DNA of 64,000 bases from Lewinellaceae bacterium. Its GTDB lineage: Bacteria; Bacteroidota; Bacteroidia; Chitinophagales; Saprospiraceae. The DNA is taken from positions 1 through 64,000 of the forward strand of contig JACJYA010000005.1 in the NCBI GenBank assembly GCA_020636315.1, in the 5' to 3' direction. A program made the translations under genes and the position numbers. Of the stretch, positions 56,346 through 64,000 are shown in pieces. Under the pieces are notes generated by a model. That model saw only the letters and a list, made by a program, of their open reading frames with translations. It was not told the DNA's origin and ran no database searches. The first letter of the stretch is position 1, and each line of letters opens with the position of its first letter.

Positions 56346-56446
56346 TCTCGGGCGCCAATTTCCAGCGGCTGCCGTAGCTAACCCGCTTTCATTCGGGAAT
56401 TTCAGTGGGCGGTAAGCAAAGGCATGCTCATTGGCGCGCGAGTTAT
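56346..56446. repeat. Imperfect palindromic repeat, GGCGCC family, long form
   Basis: It starts TCTCGGGCGCCAATTTCC and ends TCATTGGCGCGCGAGTTAT. It lies in the 332-bp gap between hsdM and the Fic gene. The rest of that gap is AT-rich with no gene. Confidence 0.55.
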
Positions 56447-56543
56447 ATCACAGCCAACCGTCAAGAATTTCTTGACAGTTCACCTTAAATCGTAAATTAG
56501 CCTATAGCCTATAGCAAACCATTCCTGATCGAAATAAAAGTTA

Positions 56544-57938
56544 ATGAATAGAAAACCGGAAACCGCCGCCCTCAAAGCTTTGCTCTCCCGGATCGACGCC
56601 CTGAAGGCGGAGATGGATAGTGAGGGCCCATTGAGCGATGAGGCCAGAAGGAGGCTGAATAATAAGGTCAGGCTGGAGTTGAACTACCATTCCAACCGCA
56701 TAGAAGGCAATTCCCTGGATTATGGGGAAACTAAACTACTGTTGTTAAAAGACCTCACAGCTAACGGAAAGCCCCTGAAAGACCATCTCGAAATAAAGGG
56801 CCACAACGAGGCGCTGAAAAAACTGGAAGCTATTGCCGGAAAGGAACTGGCCATTACGGAAAACCTAATAAAGGAGTTTCACAACATACTCTTGATCGAT
56901 CCCTTTAAAGATTACCCTGAGCTTCTGCCCGGTGTTTACAAAGACCGTCCCAATTATCTCTACAACTACCGGGGGGAGCGGGTGGATTTTCTGCCTCCGG
57001 ATGAAGTCCCCAACGCGCTCAACGAGCTGATCAACTGGACGAACAACGCCCTTAACCTGCCCAAGGCCAGAAAAAAGAAATACCGCCGGGAGCTTTACGA
57101 TATCCACCCCGTATTGGTAGCCGCCGAATTTCACCTTCGCTTCGTCAACATCCACCCCTTCATAGATGGCAATGGAAGAATGGCGCGGATATTTATGAAT
57201 CTTATCCTGATGCAGTGTGGGTTCCCTCCAGTGGTCATCCGGAATGAAACCAGGGACGAATATTACCGTGCCATCGAGACAAGCCGGCAAAGAGGAACAG
57301 AAGAATTTTTCATCTTTATTGGTCAAAGAGTAGTGGAAGCTCTGGAGTTCTACCTTAGCGTTGCCCAGGGCGGCCCGGTGGAGGAACCGGACGACTGGGA
57401 AAAACGCATCGAACTCCTGCAACGCTCCCTGGAAGAGGAAGAAGCCCCCACCGTAGAGAAAACCAACGAACTCCTCTGGCAGCGCTTTCAGGACAGCTTC
57501 CTGCCCTTGTTCGAGCTGCTGGAGCAAAAGCTGAGGCGGTTTGATGGTTTTTATGCTAAACATCAGCATGGACCTAAATATGCCACGCAGGAAGCCATCA
57601 CCGGTAAGGAAAAAGAGGAACCCTTTGAGGCCTTCATCCGTCGGACATACGAACAGGAGAAACTGCCCGTTTTTCAGGAACTAGGCTACCGCTTCCACTG
57701 GGAAGGCCTGAAGAACAGCGGAACACAGCTCTTTGAGCTGGCCTTTTCCGTGCGCATCAACCTGGAGCACCGGTTTAAGTACAGCGTCTCCGTCGCTTTC
57801 CCGGAAATACCGGATATGGAAAAGCTGTATTCGCAAACCGTTTCGGAAGAGGAGCGCAGGAACCTGGTGCGGCAGGTGGGTGATAAGCTGGTGGAAATAG
57901 TAGAGAACCAGGTGAAAAAGGCAAAAGATGAGGAATGA
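56544..57938 (+). CDS. Fic domain protein (predicted AMP-transferase)
   Basis: This 464-residue protein has the N-terminal inhibitory helix motif SNRIEGN near residue 50 (S/T-x3-E-G/N). The complete Fic core HPFIDGNGRMAR lies near 203-214, with catalytic His, Asp, Asn and Arg present. The C-terminal half is helical and charged with no assigned domain. Fic enzymes transfer AMP or another nucleotide part to a hydroxyl of a target protein, and the inhibitory Glu keeps them silent until released. It lies between hsdM and hsdS remnants, and such insertion of Fic genes into RM loci is recurrent. It is followed by strong terminator hairpins. Confidence 0.9.
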   Translation: MNRKPETAALKALLSRIDALKAEMDSEGPLSDEARRRLNNKVRLELNYHSNRIEGNSLDYGETKLLLLKDLTANGKPLKDHLEIKGHNEALKKLEAIAGKELAITENLIKEFHNILLIDPFKDYPELLPGVYKDRPNYLYNYRGERVDFLPPDEVPNALNELINWTNNALNLPKARKKKYRRELYDIHPVLVAAEFHLRFVNIHPFIDGNGRMARIFMNLILMQCGFPPVVIRNETRDEYYRAIETSRQRGTEEFFIFIGQRVVEALEFYLSVAQGGPVEEPDDWEKRIELLQRSLEEEEAPTVEKTNELLWQRFQDSFLPLFELLEQKLRRFDGFYAKHQHGPKYATQEAITGKEKEEPFEAFIRRTYEQEKLPVFQELGYRFHWEGLKNSGTQLFELAFSVRINLEHRFKYSVSVAFPEIPDMEKLYSQTVSEEERRNLVRQVGDKLVEIVENQVKKAKDEE

Positions 57939-57947
57939 TGGAGAAAA

Positions 57948-57976
57948 GAAGAAAGGCTCCCCGGTTGGGAAGCCTT
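57948..57976 (+). terminator. Hairpin after the Fic gene
   Basis: AAGGCTCCC pairs with GGGAAGCCTT with one bulged base, directly after the stop codon. The flanking T-run is weak. Confidence 0.4.
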
Positions 57977-57985
57977 GTAGAAGTT

Positions 57986-58048
57986 AGGCAGGAGGATCTT
58001 AATGGCGCCCTTTCGGGTCAAAACGCATTAAGGCTGCCTGCCTTTTTA
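57986..58048 (+). terminator. Long terminator hairpin after the Fic gene
   Basis: AGGCAGG (57986-57992) and CTTAATG (57998-58004) pair with CATTAAG (58026-58032) and CCTGCCT (58037-58043). An inner GGCGCCC...GGGTC region adds more, and TTTTTAT follows. Transcription of the Fic part should end here, so the next gene probably has its own promoter. Confidence 0.65.
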
Positions 58049-58143
58049 TCTTGGGTTTTTCTTTATTATCTGGTGCAAAGTTAACCGAATATATGTGGGA
58101 AGGCAAGCATGTTTCCCAATTTAACAAATTTTTGACCACTTAA

Positions 58144-59874
58144 ATGGATACCGTCAGCCAAAAATTTTTTGTTGAACGTTTGCTGGAGCTTTTACACCGG
58201 GAGACCATAGACTCTTATCGTGTACGGGTACTTAATCCATTATTGTCTGTTAAAGAGGTGCTCGAGGTTTACAAGGGATTGGTCGAAGGAAGTGTAAAGA
58301 ACTATGAGACATTGGAATTATGTATTTCCGAGACGTTATCCTTGTTGAAAAAGGATGATACGGTTGTTTTTCAGACTATTCAGAAAAAGTTCTTTGAGGA
58401 TGAGATCCTTAGAAAAGTAAAAAAAGAGACTTTTACAAACTTATATACCGATGTACGAAATGCTATAACGACCATATTAAAAGAGAATCCTGATTATTCG
58501 AAAAGAGTCATAGCATTACTGTGTGAAGCAATTGACACTCCTTTAAAAGATGATCCTTTTCCGCAACTGGATAATATATATGGGCTGACTGGTATATTGG
58601 CGACGGAATTGCTTAGACGGGGTTATGATAAAGGATTTTTATACCCAATATGCTACCGAATATTTGTAAAAAATCATCCTGAGGATTTTTCAAGCGCATT
58701 TCAACAGTTTTCCGGCTTACTATCCTCTCCTGGCACTGACTACCACATATGGTTCAAAATATACGCTCCCAGGCTAACTTCCGGAGATTGGCCTGTATTC
58801 CCAAATTGGGAAGTTAAAACCAGTCTCATGTATCTTTCAGATTCGGCAAAGCAAATCAGTCAGGGTTTTTTAGCAGAAAAGCGCGGCTATTTTTTCACGG
58901 GCTCTACTTTTCGCGCACAAGACCATTTTACAGCCTTGCAGTTAGCTAAACAGTCTTTAGCAGAAGTCCTTGACCTCGTTGGCTTAGCGCATCATCAAAA
59001 CAGAATAGAATTACATGGGGTGGCATTGGTTTTTCCTACGGATAGGCCATGGTTGGCTGGGATGCAAAAAGTAAAGTATATTCCTGACGGTAAGTTTCCC
59101 TCTGGAGAAGGGGTTTTGAACCAATTGCAGCAGAAAACACCAGCTATTTTAGATAATTCCGGAATAGCACCGGAAACAAAAGAGAAGATCAAATCGGCTT
59201 TGCGTTACCTGCGTTACGGCAACGAATCCCTTGAACTTGAACACCAACTGATCAACTATTGGATTGGTTTGGAATACTTGTTTTCAAATGACAGGGACAG
59301 TACCTTCACCCGGATCAAAACAATTTTCCCCGTATTACAAGCATTAGCGTATATACAGCGAAACTTCCGTGATTTCCATGCCACACTTTGTCAGATAAAG
59401 GCAACGTTCCACTTGAAAGGTTTCGAGGAAAGTAATGTGAATTGCCTGCTTGCCAGGGAATGTCTGGAAAGTGTCAGAGACGATATTTTTGATGCCCATC
59501 CGCTTATATCGTACAGGGCCTGGAAAATACTGAACCGTTTAGTTCGAGATGAAAAAAATGGTACTAAGGAATACATTCAGCGCCATCGTATGCACCTTGA
59601 GTGGCACCTTGCCCGTATTTACAGAGTACGGAATGAAATTGTTCACGAGGCAAAACATAGTTTTGACAATCAAACTTTGACTTCCAACCTGCGCTATTAT
59701 CTGGCATTTACTCTGAGTATGATTATTGACCATTTCTCTCAGCCGGAACCGGATACCCGAAGTATGGAGGAGTTCTTTTCCCTGCAGCGGCTGCGTTATC
59801 GAAGCCTGGAATACCAGGAATTCCCTTTGGAGGCAATGCTGAACCTGGATCATGACTTCGAACTGTTATCTTGA
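58144..59874 (+). CDS. Large protein with C-terminal HEPN (RxxxxH) motif
   Basis: This 576-residue protein is helical throughout and lower in GC than its neighbours. Near residues 495-502 it has RVRNEIVHEAKH, the RN-x3-H signature of HEPN RNase domains, set in a helical region (EWHLARIYR before, LRYYLAFTLSMIIDHF after) like ApeA-type HEPN domains. The middle (FRAQDHFTALQLAKQSLAEV, ALVFPTD) matches no domain I can name. An RNase role is inferred from the motif. Placed inside a type I RM locus it recalls anticodon nucleases of the PrrC type that guard such systems. Its stop overlaps the hsdS reading frame. Confidence 0.7.
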   Translation: MDTVSQKFFVERLLELLHRETIDSYRVRVLNPLLSVKEVLEVYKGLVEGSVKNYETLELCISETLSLLKKDDTVVFQTIQKKFFEDEILRKVKKETFTNLYTDVRNAITTILKENPDYSKRVIALLCEAIDTPLKDDPFPQLDNIYGLTGILATELLRRGYDKGFLYPICYRIFVKNHPEDFSSAFQQFSGLLSSPGTDYHIWFKIYAPRLTSGDWPVFPNWEVKTSLMYLSDSAKQISQGFLAEKRGYFFTGSTFRAQDHFTALQLAKQSLAEVLDLVGLAHHQNRIELHGVALVFPTDRPWLAGMQKVKYIPDGKFPSGEGVLNQLQQKTPAILDNSGIAPETKEKIKSALRYLRYGNESLELEHQLINYWIGLEYLFSNDRDSTFTRIKTIFPVLQALAYIQRNFRDFHATLCQIKATFHLKGFEESNVNCLLARECLESVRDDIFDAHPLISYRAWKILNRLVRDEKNGTKEYIQRHRMHLEWHLARIYRVRNEIVHEAKHSFDNQTLTSNLRYYLAFTLSMIIDHFSQPEPDTRSMEEFFSLQRLRYRSLEYQEFPLEAMLNLDHDFELLS

Positions 59875-59897
59875 TAAAATTGGAAAAACGAACCGCT

Positions 59898-61310
59898 ATG
59901 GCATTGAATAAAGATACCGAAAATACGCCCCAAAACGCTCCCGCTGAAACCCCGGAGCAGGAGGGCTCGTCCGCCGAAGCCTCGGCGAAGGCAGCCCTGT
60001 CCGCCGAAGCTTTACCAAAGGCGGGCTATAAAAAAACTCCCCTGGGGTGGCTGCCGGTGGAGTGGGAGGTGGTGCGGTTGAAAAAGATAATAAAAAAATT
60101 GGAAGCCGGGGTAAGTGTAAATGGAGAAGATAGGCCATTATCAAAAGATGAGATAGGTGTTCTAAAAGTAAGTGCAGTGAGTTATGGAGCCTTCAATCCC
60201 TCTGAGGCAAAAGTGGTAGATGAAAAGGAATTAATACTGGGTTCAGAAAAAAAGAAAGAAACAAAATATTTGCTAAAATACGGCGCACTACTCACAGAAG
60301 GTGTTGACTTTGACAGGAAGGGAGAATATGGAAGATGAGGTTGAGACCTTGCGTGCGATCATCAGCTTTGGCAAACTTGCCATTATCGATCGAAAACCCG
60401 GAAAAAATTACTTTATGTATTCTTTTTTATCCAGCTGTATTTAGTTTAGGTTTAGAATATCCAAAACAGCTTCTGGGTCAAGTAGAAGCTAATGGCGAAC
60501 CAATATTGCAAAAATCATTTCAAAAAGGTCAAAATCCCTCTCCCCCTCCCCGAACAACAACAGATCGCCGCCATCCTCTCCGCCTGGGACAAGGTATCAT
60601 CGAGCGGACGCAGGCGCTCATCGCGGCGAAGGAGGAGCGGAGGAAGGGGGATGCAGCGGTTGCTGAGGGGAGGGTGCAGGTGAAGGGGTTTGAAAAAAAA
60701 AGGCTATCGCGATACACGTGAAAAAAGTTCGAACGATTGGAAAGTATTTAAATTTCAGAGAATCTTCAAAGGAAACCGGTTACGATAATTTAACCTCTTT
60801 TGGCGATAACAAGAAATGGCTGACAGAGGAGATTTATCGTGATGAATTGATAAAAAATATACCTTCAATAAGTGATAAATCCAAGGTACAAGCTGATCTG
60901 CCCTGGAAATATTGGCTATAACACGATAGAGGATTATGGAGGGGGGTTCTGCTGTTTCTGAAAACCTGAAGGCATTGTTAGCCCGGCATATACCATTTTG
61001 ACCCCTCCGGAAGGGATAGATGAAAATTTTTATAAGCAACTTCTTTCAATTGCCAGCTGAAACCATTCATTTGTTCTGGCGATTTTCACAAGGGCTTGTC
61101 AGTGATACTTTAAATTGTAAGTTTCCCAGTTTTGCACAAATTAAGGTCGTAATACCTCCAACTTATGAAGAGCAGGTGGCTGTTAGTAGCATTTTGGAGT
61201 TGGTAGATGAAGAAATACGGCTTTTATCTCAAAAGCTCGAAGCCCTGCAAGCCCAGAAGAAGGGGTTGATGCAGCGGTTGTTGACGGGGCGGGTGCGGGT
61301 GAAGCTATAA
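59898..61310 (+). pseudogene. hsdS: Type I specificity subunit hsdS, shattered
   Basis: Pieces of both target-recognition domains appear in the right order but in different frames. Visible parts are GWLPVEWEVVRLKKI (start of domain 1), then KIPLPLPEQQQIAAILSAWD, then IERTQALIAAKEERRKG in another frame. Domain 2 shows ESSKETGYDNLTSFG, DKSK, SAVSENL, IVSPAYTILTPPEGIDE, FSQGLVSDTLNCKFPSFAQI and the C-terminal KKGLMQRLLTGRVRVK. Stops and frame changes near 60336, 60530, 60595, 60915 and 60970 prevent one product. One lesion reads GGTATC where GGTC (DKVIER) is expected. The N-terminus carries an Ala-rich stretch from a duplicated ~30-bp unit. Confidence 0.85.
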
Positions 61311-61319
61311 TTTCAAGTT

Positions 61320-63071
61320 ATGAAGAAATTCACAAAATTAGGCGTTCAATGGTTTTACAATTTGCTGGAAATCGGCGAATGCGAGTACACGGATTTTAAG
61401 GAACAATTGGATGAGAAGCAAATTTTTGGAAGATCTCATAAGTCGTTTAGTGGTTCTTACAGGGAGCTGGCAAAAGATGTAGTCGCCTTTGCGAATTATA
61501 AAGGTGGGTTTATCGTGATTGGAATTGTTGACAAAGACAAAGCCATCAATGCTGATTTTTCGATTGATCAACAGAAAAAATTTGATCTGATCAAGAACCT
61601 ACAAGATCTGACACGCCCTTCAATTACAGTTGTCCCTCACGATTTAGTAGCCGATGGCACCAAACTACTTGTTTTAGAAATCCCCTTCTCTAATGAAGTA
61701 CATTGTACTTCCAAAGGGGAATATCTAATCAGAAATTTTGATGGAAATAAAATACTGGAGCCACATGAATTGGTGACAGTTCTGGCAGAGAAAAAACAAA
61801 TCATATATGATCAGAAGACCTGGAGATTGGATTTGCTGCCTTCAGGAAGTGACAAACAGGGCGAACCAATTCCTGGGTGGCAGAATATTGAAAAAACAAG
61901 GGCTCTATATGGAAAAATCAGCAAGGCAAACCCTGACAGCCCATACCTGAAAAAAAGTTTATTGGAGTTTACAGAAACACTCGGGCTGGTAAAAGAAGAA
62001 AATCAGGAAATTTATCCGACGACAACAGGTTTGTTATTTATCGGCAGCCAAAAGGCACAAAGGGAATTCCCTTATAATTTAATCAAATATATCCGCTACA
62101 AACAGGATGGAACTTATACACCTTATGAATTCAAGGGCGATTTACTTCAGATAGCTGATGAAAGTTTTCAGCAACTGAAGTCGGAAATAAACCTCACAGA
62201 GTTCAGATTCGGGCTTTTCAGGGAATATATAGAGGATTACCCTGAAGTAGTCTTAAGGGAACTATTGATCAACGCTATTGCCCATCGTGATTATTCTAGG
62301 CAGGCCTATATTGAGATTAGAAAATATGATCATTATATTGAGTTTGAGAGTCCTGGAGGTTTTCCTGATGGCATTACCATTCACAATTATTTGAGAAAAT
62401 CAAATCCAAGGAATCCATATATCATGGATATTTTACGAGAAACCAAATACGCGGAAAAAGCAGGAAGTGGTTTCGATAAAATATTCACTGAATTGTTGAT
62501 GAAAGGTAAGTCATTACCTGTTTCGCAAGAAACTGAAAATAGTTTGATCTTCCGGGTTTCTGCTGAGACATTTTCTGAACAACTCATTCAACTCAGTTTC
62601 TACTTCAAAGAATTGTTTGGCCATGATATGGACCTGGAAAAATTGCTTGTTCTTGATGCAATTTGCAGAACAAACAAAATAACCTTGAAAGAACTGGAAG
62701 AAAGCCCACATATAAGCAAGGTTCAACTGAAAAGGATATTGAGAGAGTTACAGGATATCGAATTTATAGAAACCACAGGTAAAACCAGCGGATTAAAATA
62801 TCTCATCCATAAGTCAAAGCTCATTTCTGCAAAAGATGAGAGAACATATATTCTTAATAAACAGCAAACAAAACAAAAGCAAATTGAAGTTATACTAAGG
62901 TATTTGAATGAATTTGAAGAGATTGATAATGAAAAGGCAAGAGAGGTTTTGGTTCTACCTGATAGTAAAATTTCAGATGTTTCTCGTTTATTTAAAGAAA
63001 TGCTCGAAAAGAATTTGATTAAGGTTAACAGGAGGGGGAGAAGAAAGACTTTTTACAGTAAAAAGAATTGA
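61320..63071 (+). CDS. AlbA_2 domain protein with RecG-like C-terminal ATP-binding region
   Basis: The 583-residue protein begins with an AlbA_2 (Schlafen-type) domain at about 15-150 (EYTDFKEQL, DVVAFANYKGGFIVIGI). A HATPase_c_4 region follows around 310-400 (LRELLINAIAHRDYS, FESPGGFPDGIT). The C-terminal part contains winged helices (LKELEESPHISKVQLKRIL). Such proteins are annotated as putative DNA-binding transcriptional regulators or ATP-dependent helicase-related and often sit inside type I RM loci. It begins 10 bases after hsdS. It is intact and AT-rich, which fits acquisition with the island. Confidence 0.85.
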   Translation: MKKFTKLGVQWFYNLLEIGECEYTDFKEQLDEKQIFGRSHKSFSGSYRELAKDVVAFANYKGGFIVIGIVDKDKAINADFSIDQQKKFDLIKNLQDLTRPSITVVPHDLVADGTKLLVLEIPFSNEVHCTSKGEYLIRNFDGNKILEPHELVTVLAEKKQIIYDQKTWRLDLLPSGSDKQGEPIPGWQNIEKTRALYGKISKANPDSPYLKKSLLEFTETLGLVKEENQEIYPTTTGLLFIGSQKAQREFPYNLIKYIRYKQDGTYTPYEFKGDLLQIADESFQQLKSEINLTEFRFGLFREYIEDYPEVVLRELLINAIAHRDYSRQAYIEIRKYDHYIEFESPGGFPDGITIHNYLRKSNPRNPYIMDILRETKYAEKAGSGFDKIFTELLMKGKSLPVSQETENSLIFRVSAETFSEQLIQLSFYFKELFGHDMDLEKLLVLDAICRTNKITLKELEESPHISKVQLKRILRELQDIEFIETTGKTSGLKYLIHKSKLISAKDERTYILNKQQTKQKQIEVILRYLNEFEEIDNEKAREVLVLPDSKISDVSRLFKEMLEKNLIKVNRRGRRKTFYSKKN

Positions 63072-63073
63072 TG

Positions 63074-63190
63074 TCGTTTGCAAAACATGTTTTTTCGTTT
63101 GCAGGAAGCTGAAAAGTGCAAACGAAAAAGGTGCTGAATATCAGCGACTTACTTGTTTTGAAACTTTTGCTTTTCTTTTTTTCGTTTGCA
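63074..63190. repeat. TCGTTTGCA repeats after the RM island
   Basis: TCGTTTGCA occurs at 63074, 63095 and 63182 and in inverted form at 63117-63125. The second and third form a dyad with 13-bp arms (TTTTTCGTTTGCA and its complement). They start right after the stop of the AlbA_2 gene. Confidence 0.5.
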
Positions 63191-63233
63191 TAACCTGATA
63201 CAAGAGCATTTCGTAGAAGCTCAAAACAAAAAA

Positions 63234-63259
63234 CCCCGGTTGAAGAACCGGGGACTTTT
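63234..63259. terminator. Bidirectional terminator hairpin
   Basis: CCCCGGTT at 63234-63241 pairs with AACCGGGG at 63246-63253. On the minus strand seven T follow the stem; on the plus strand ACTTTTC follows. Confidence 0.6.
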
Positions 63260-63270
63260 CGCGGCCCGAC

Positions 63271-63434
63271 AGAGCATGTTTGAAGGCGGTGCTTTGAAAG
63301 CGAAAATTGCAGATTTGGGGTTCTCGCAAGGCTGATTTTCGAGTGCATAGCGGCGCTACGGACGAGAAAATAGCCGAAGCGAGGTTCCTGAATATGCAAT
63401 TTGCAGCCCAAATGACTGCCTTTAAACATGCTCT
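63271..63434. repeat. Long imperfect palindrome, TGTTTGAA family, member 5
   Basis: The 164-bp element starts AGAGCATGTTTGAAGGC and ends GCCTTTAAACATGCTCT. Inner arms (GCTGATTTTCG with CGAGAAAATAGC) close on the palindromic tip AGCGGCGCT. It is complete and well paired. Short open frames across it are artefacts. Confidence 0.65.
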
Positions 63435-63613
63435 CTGGCCATGCGGCCAGGCCAGGTCGGCTTATCTTTACAACAAACCGGGAATACCGGAAGTTGACAA
63501 ATTAATGGATGCCCGCGCTTGCACTAAGTCCGTATGGACAACGACCTGAAGTCGGAGTTCATGCAGCGAAGGCACTGTAAAGTTAGGGTAAATGATCCGA
63601 TAAAACAAGCACT

Positions 63614-63755
63614 CTGGACTTTGGACGGTCCTAGGGTAAAGTCGGAAATCGGAAGGCGGAAGGCGGAAAAACAGGCGTTGAGCACCTATTTGGACCCAAA
63701 TTCCGACTTCCGATTTCCCACTTCCGACTTCAAATGGGGCACGTCCAAAGTCCAG
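63614..63755 (+). mobile_element. 142-bp MITE-like element, copy 3
   Basis: Identical to copies 1 and 2. The flanks are AAGCACT (63607-63613) and AAGTATT (63756-63762), matching at five of seven bases with both differences C to T, as in a decaying target duplication. Confidence 0.83.
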
Positions 63756-63809
63756 AAGTATTGAAAGTTATCGGCTGTCATTACGGATGAGCTGAAGCGC
63801 AAGGTTTCA

Positions 63810-63906
63810 ATTCCACAAAAACTTGGAAAATTGGAGCCGTTCTGATTTTTTTTAGAGGCAATATTTTGTTATTCAATAGTTTAAATTCCACAAGGATTTC
63901 CACAAA
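63810..63906. repeat. TTCCACAA repeats near the right edge
   Basis: ATTCCACAA occurs at 63810-63818 and 63885-63893, and TTTCCACAA follows at about 63897. They are closely spaced in an AT-rich, gene-free stretch and could be binding sites or an origin-like region. Positions 63763-63984 show no gene. Confidence 0.3.
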
Positions 63907-63984
63907 GTTCAGGTCTTTTACCATGAGAAAAACCATCAATAACAAAAAAACGTATCTTAGGACTGCATAAAAGACACGAACAGC

Positions 63985-64000
63985 ATGATCGGCAAGATTA
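63985..64000 (+). CDS. Possible start of a relaxase gene, cut by the window edge
   Basis: The last bases read ATG ATC GGC AAG ATT A, giving MIGKI. Many Bacteroidota MobB-type relaxases begin with exactly these residues. Five residues cannot prove this. If right, a mobilisable element starts here next to the RM island. Confidence 0.2.

Noticed and set aside
1..64000. tRNA, rRNA, CRISPR arrays, riboswitches
   Set aside because: I looked for cloverleaf ends, conserved rRNA stretches and regular repeat-spacer arrays and saw none. A covariance-model scan would be needed to exclude short RNAs.

Overview
The window looks like chromosomal DNA of a marine or aquatic member of the Bacteroidota, most likely close to the Saprospiria/Lewinella group. 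The support is family content and promoter style, not a database match. It has a SusC/SusD pair, a hybrid two-component sensor, a GLPGLI protein, DUF1573 and DUF2452 proteins, a secreted chitinase-like enzyme ending in a type IX secretion sorting domain, and TAnnTTTG-type -7 promoter elements.

Layout. 210-11561 is a mixed housekeeping and surface region: TPR membrane protein, erythromycin-esterase-like protein, membrane AraC regulator, DUF4143-type ATPase, sulfotransferase, 3'-5' exonuclease, coiled-coil membrane protein, DUF2452 and DUF1573 proteins. 11939-32185, all on the minus strand, is a polysaccharide utilisation locus. In transcription order it holds a propeller/LuxR-type sensor, SusC, SusD, a PKD-domain lipoprotein, a GH16 endo-beta-glucanase, a GH3 beta-glucosidase, a sugar MFS permease and a hybrid two-component sensor; the enzymes fit a laminarin-like beta-1,3-glucan. 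32186-32950 holds gene fragments. 32951-43211 is plus-strand cell-envelope and metabolic genes (signal peptidase I, amidase, GH18, PLP enzyme, fatty acid hydroxylase, TPR-AAA+ ATPase) with one minus-strand NUDIX gene. 43218-53735 contains a two-component system, a GLPGLI protein, small envelope proteins, a CsgG-like protein paired with a caspase, and a TonB-type outer-membrane protein. 53986-63071 is a type I restriction-modification island whose core genes hsdM and hsdS are frameshifted, while its passengers (half-S protein, Fic, HEPN-motif protein, AlbA_2/ATPase) are intact. No hsdR is visible. The last 16 bases may open a relaxase gene.

Three things stand out. (1) A 142-bp element is present in three letter-for-letter identical copies with 14-bp terminal inverted repeats; two copies have perfect 7-bp target duplications and the third a 5/7 match. 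(2) The promoters of the GLPGLI gene and of the TonB-type receptor 8 kb away share an identical 66-bp architecture: three TTAACC boxes with spacers of 4 and 15, a CAAGG in the same place, and 21 bases to the -7 element. The response regulator encoded next to the first promoter is the obvious candidate to bind it. (3) The type I RM core is broken by indels; three of them are best read as a TA dinucleotide inserted inside GG^YC, while the possible toxin-like or guard genes around it are intact. Two further families of long imperfect palindromes are scattered through the intergenic regions.
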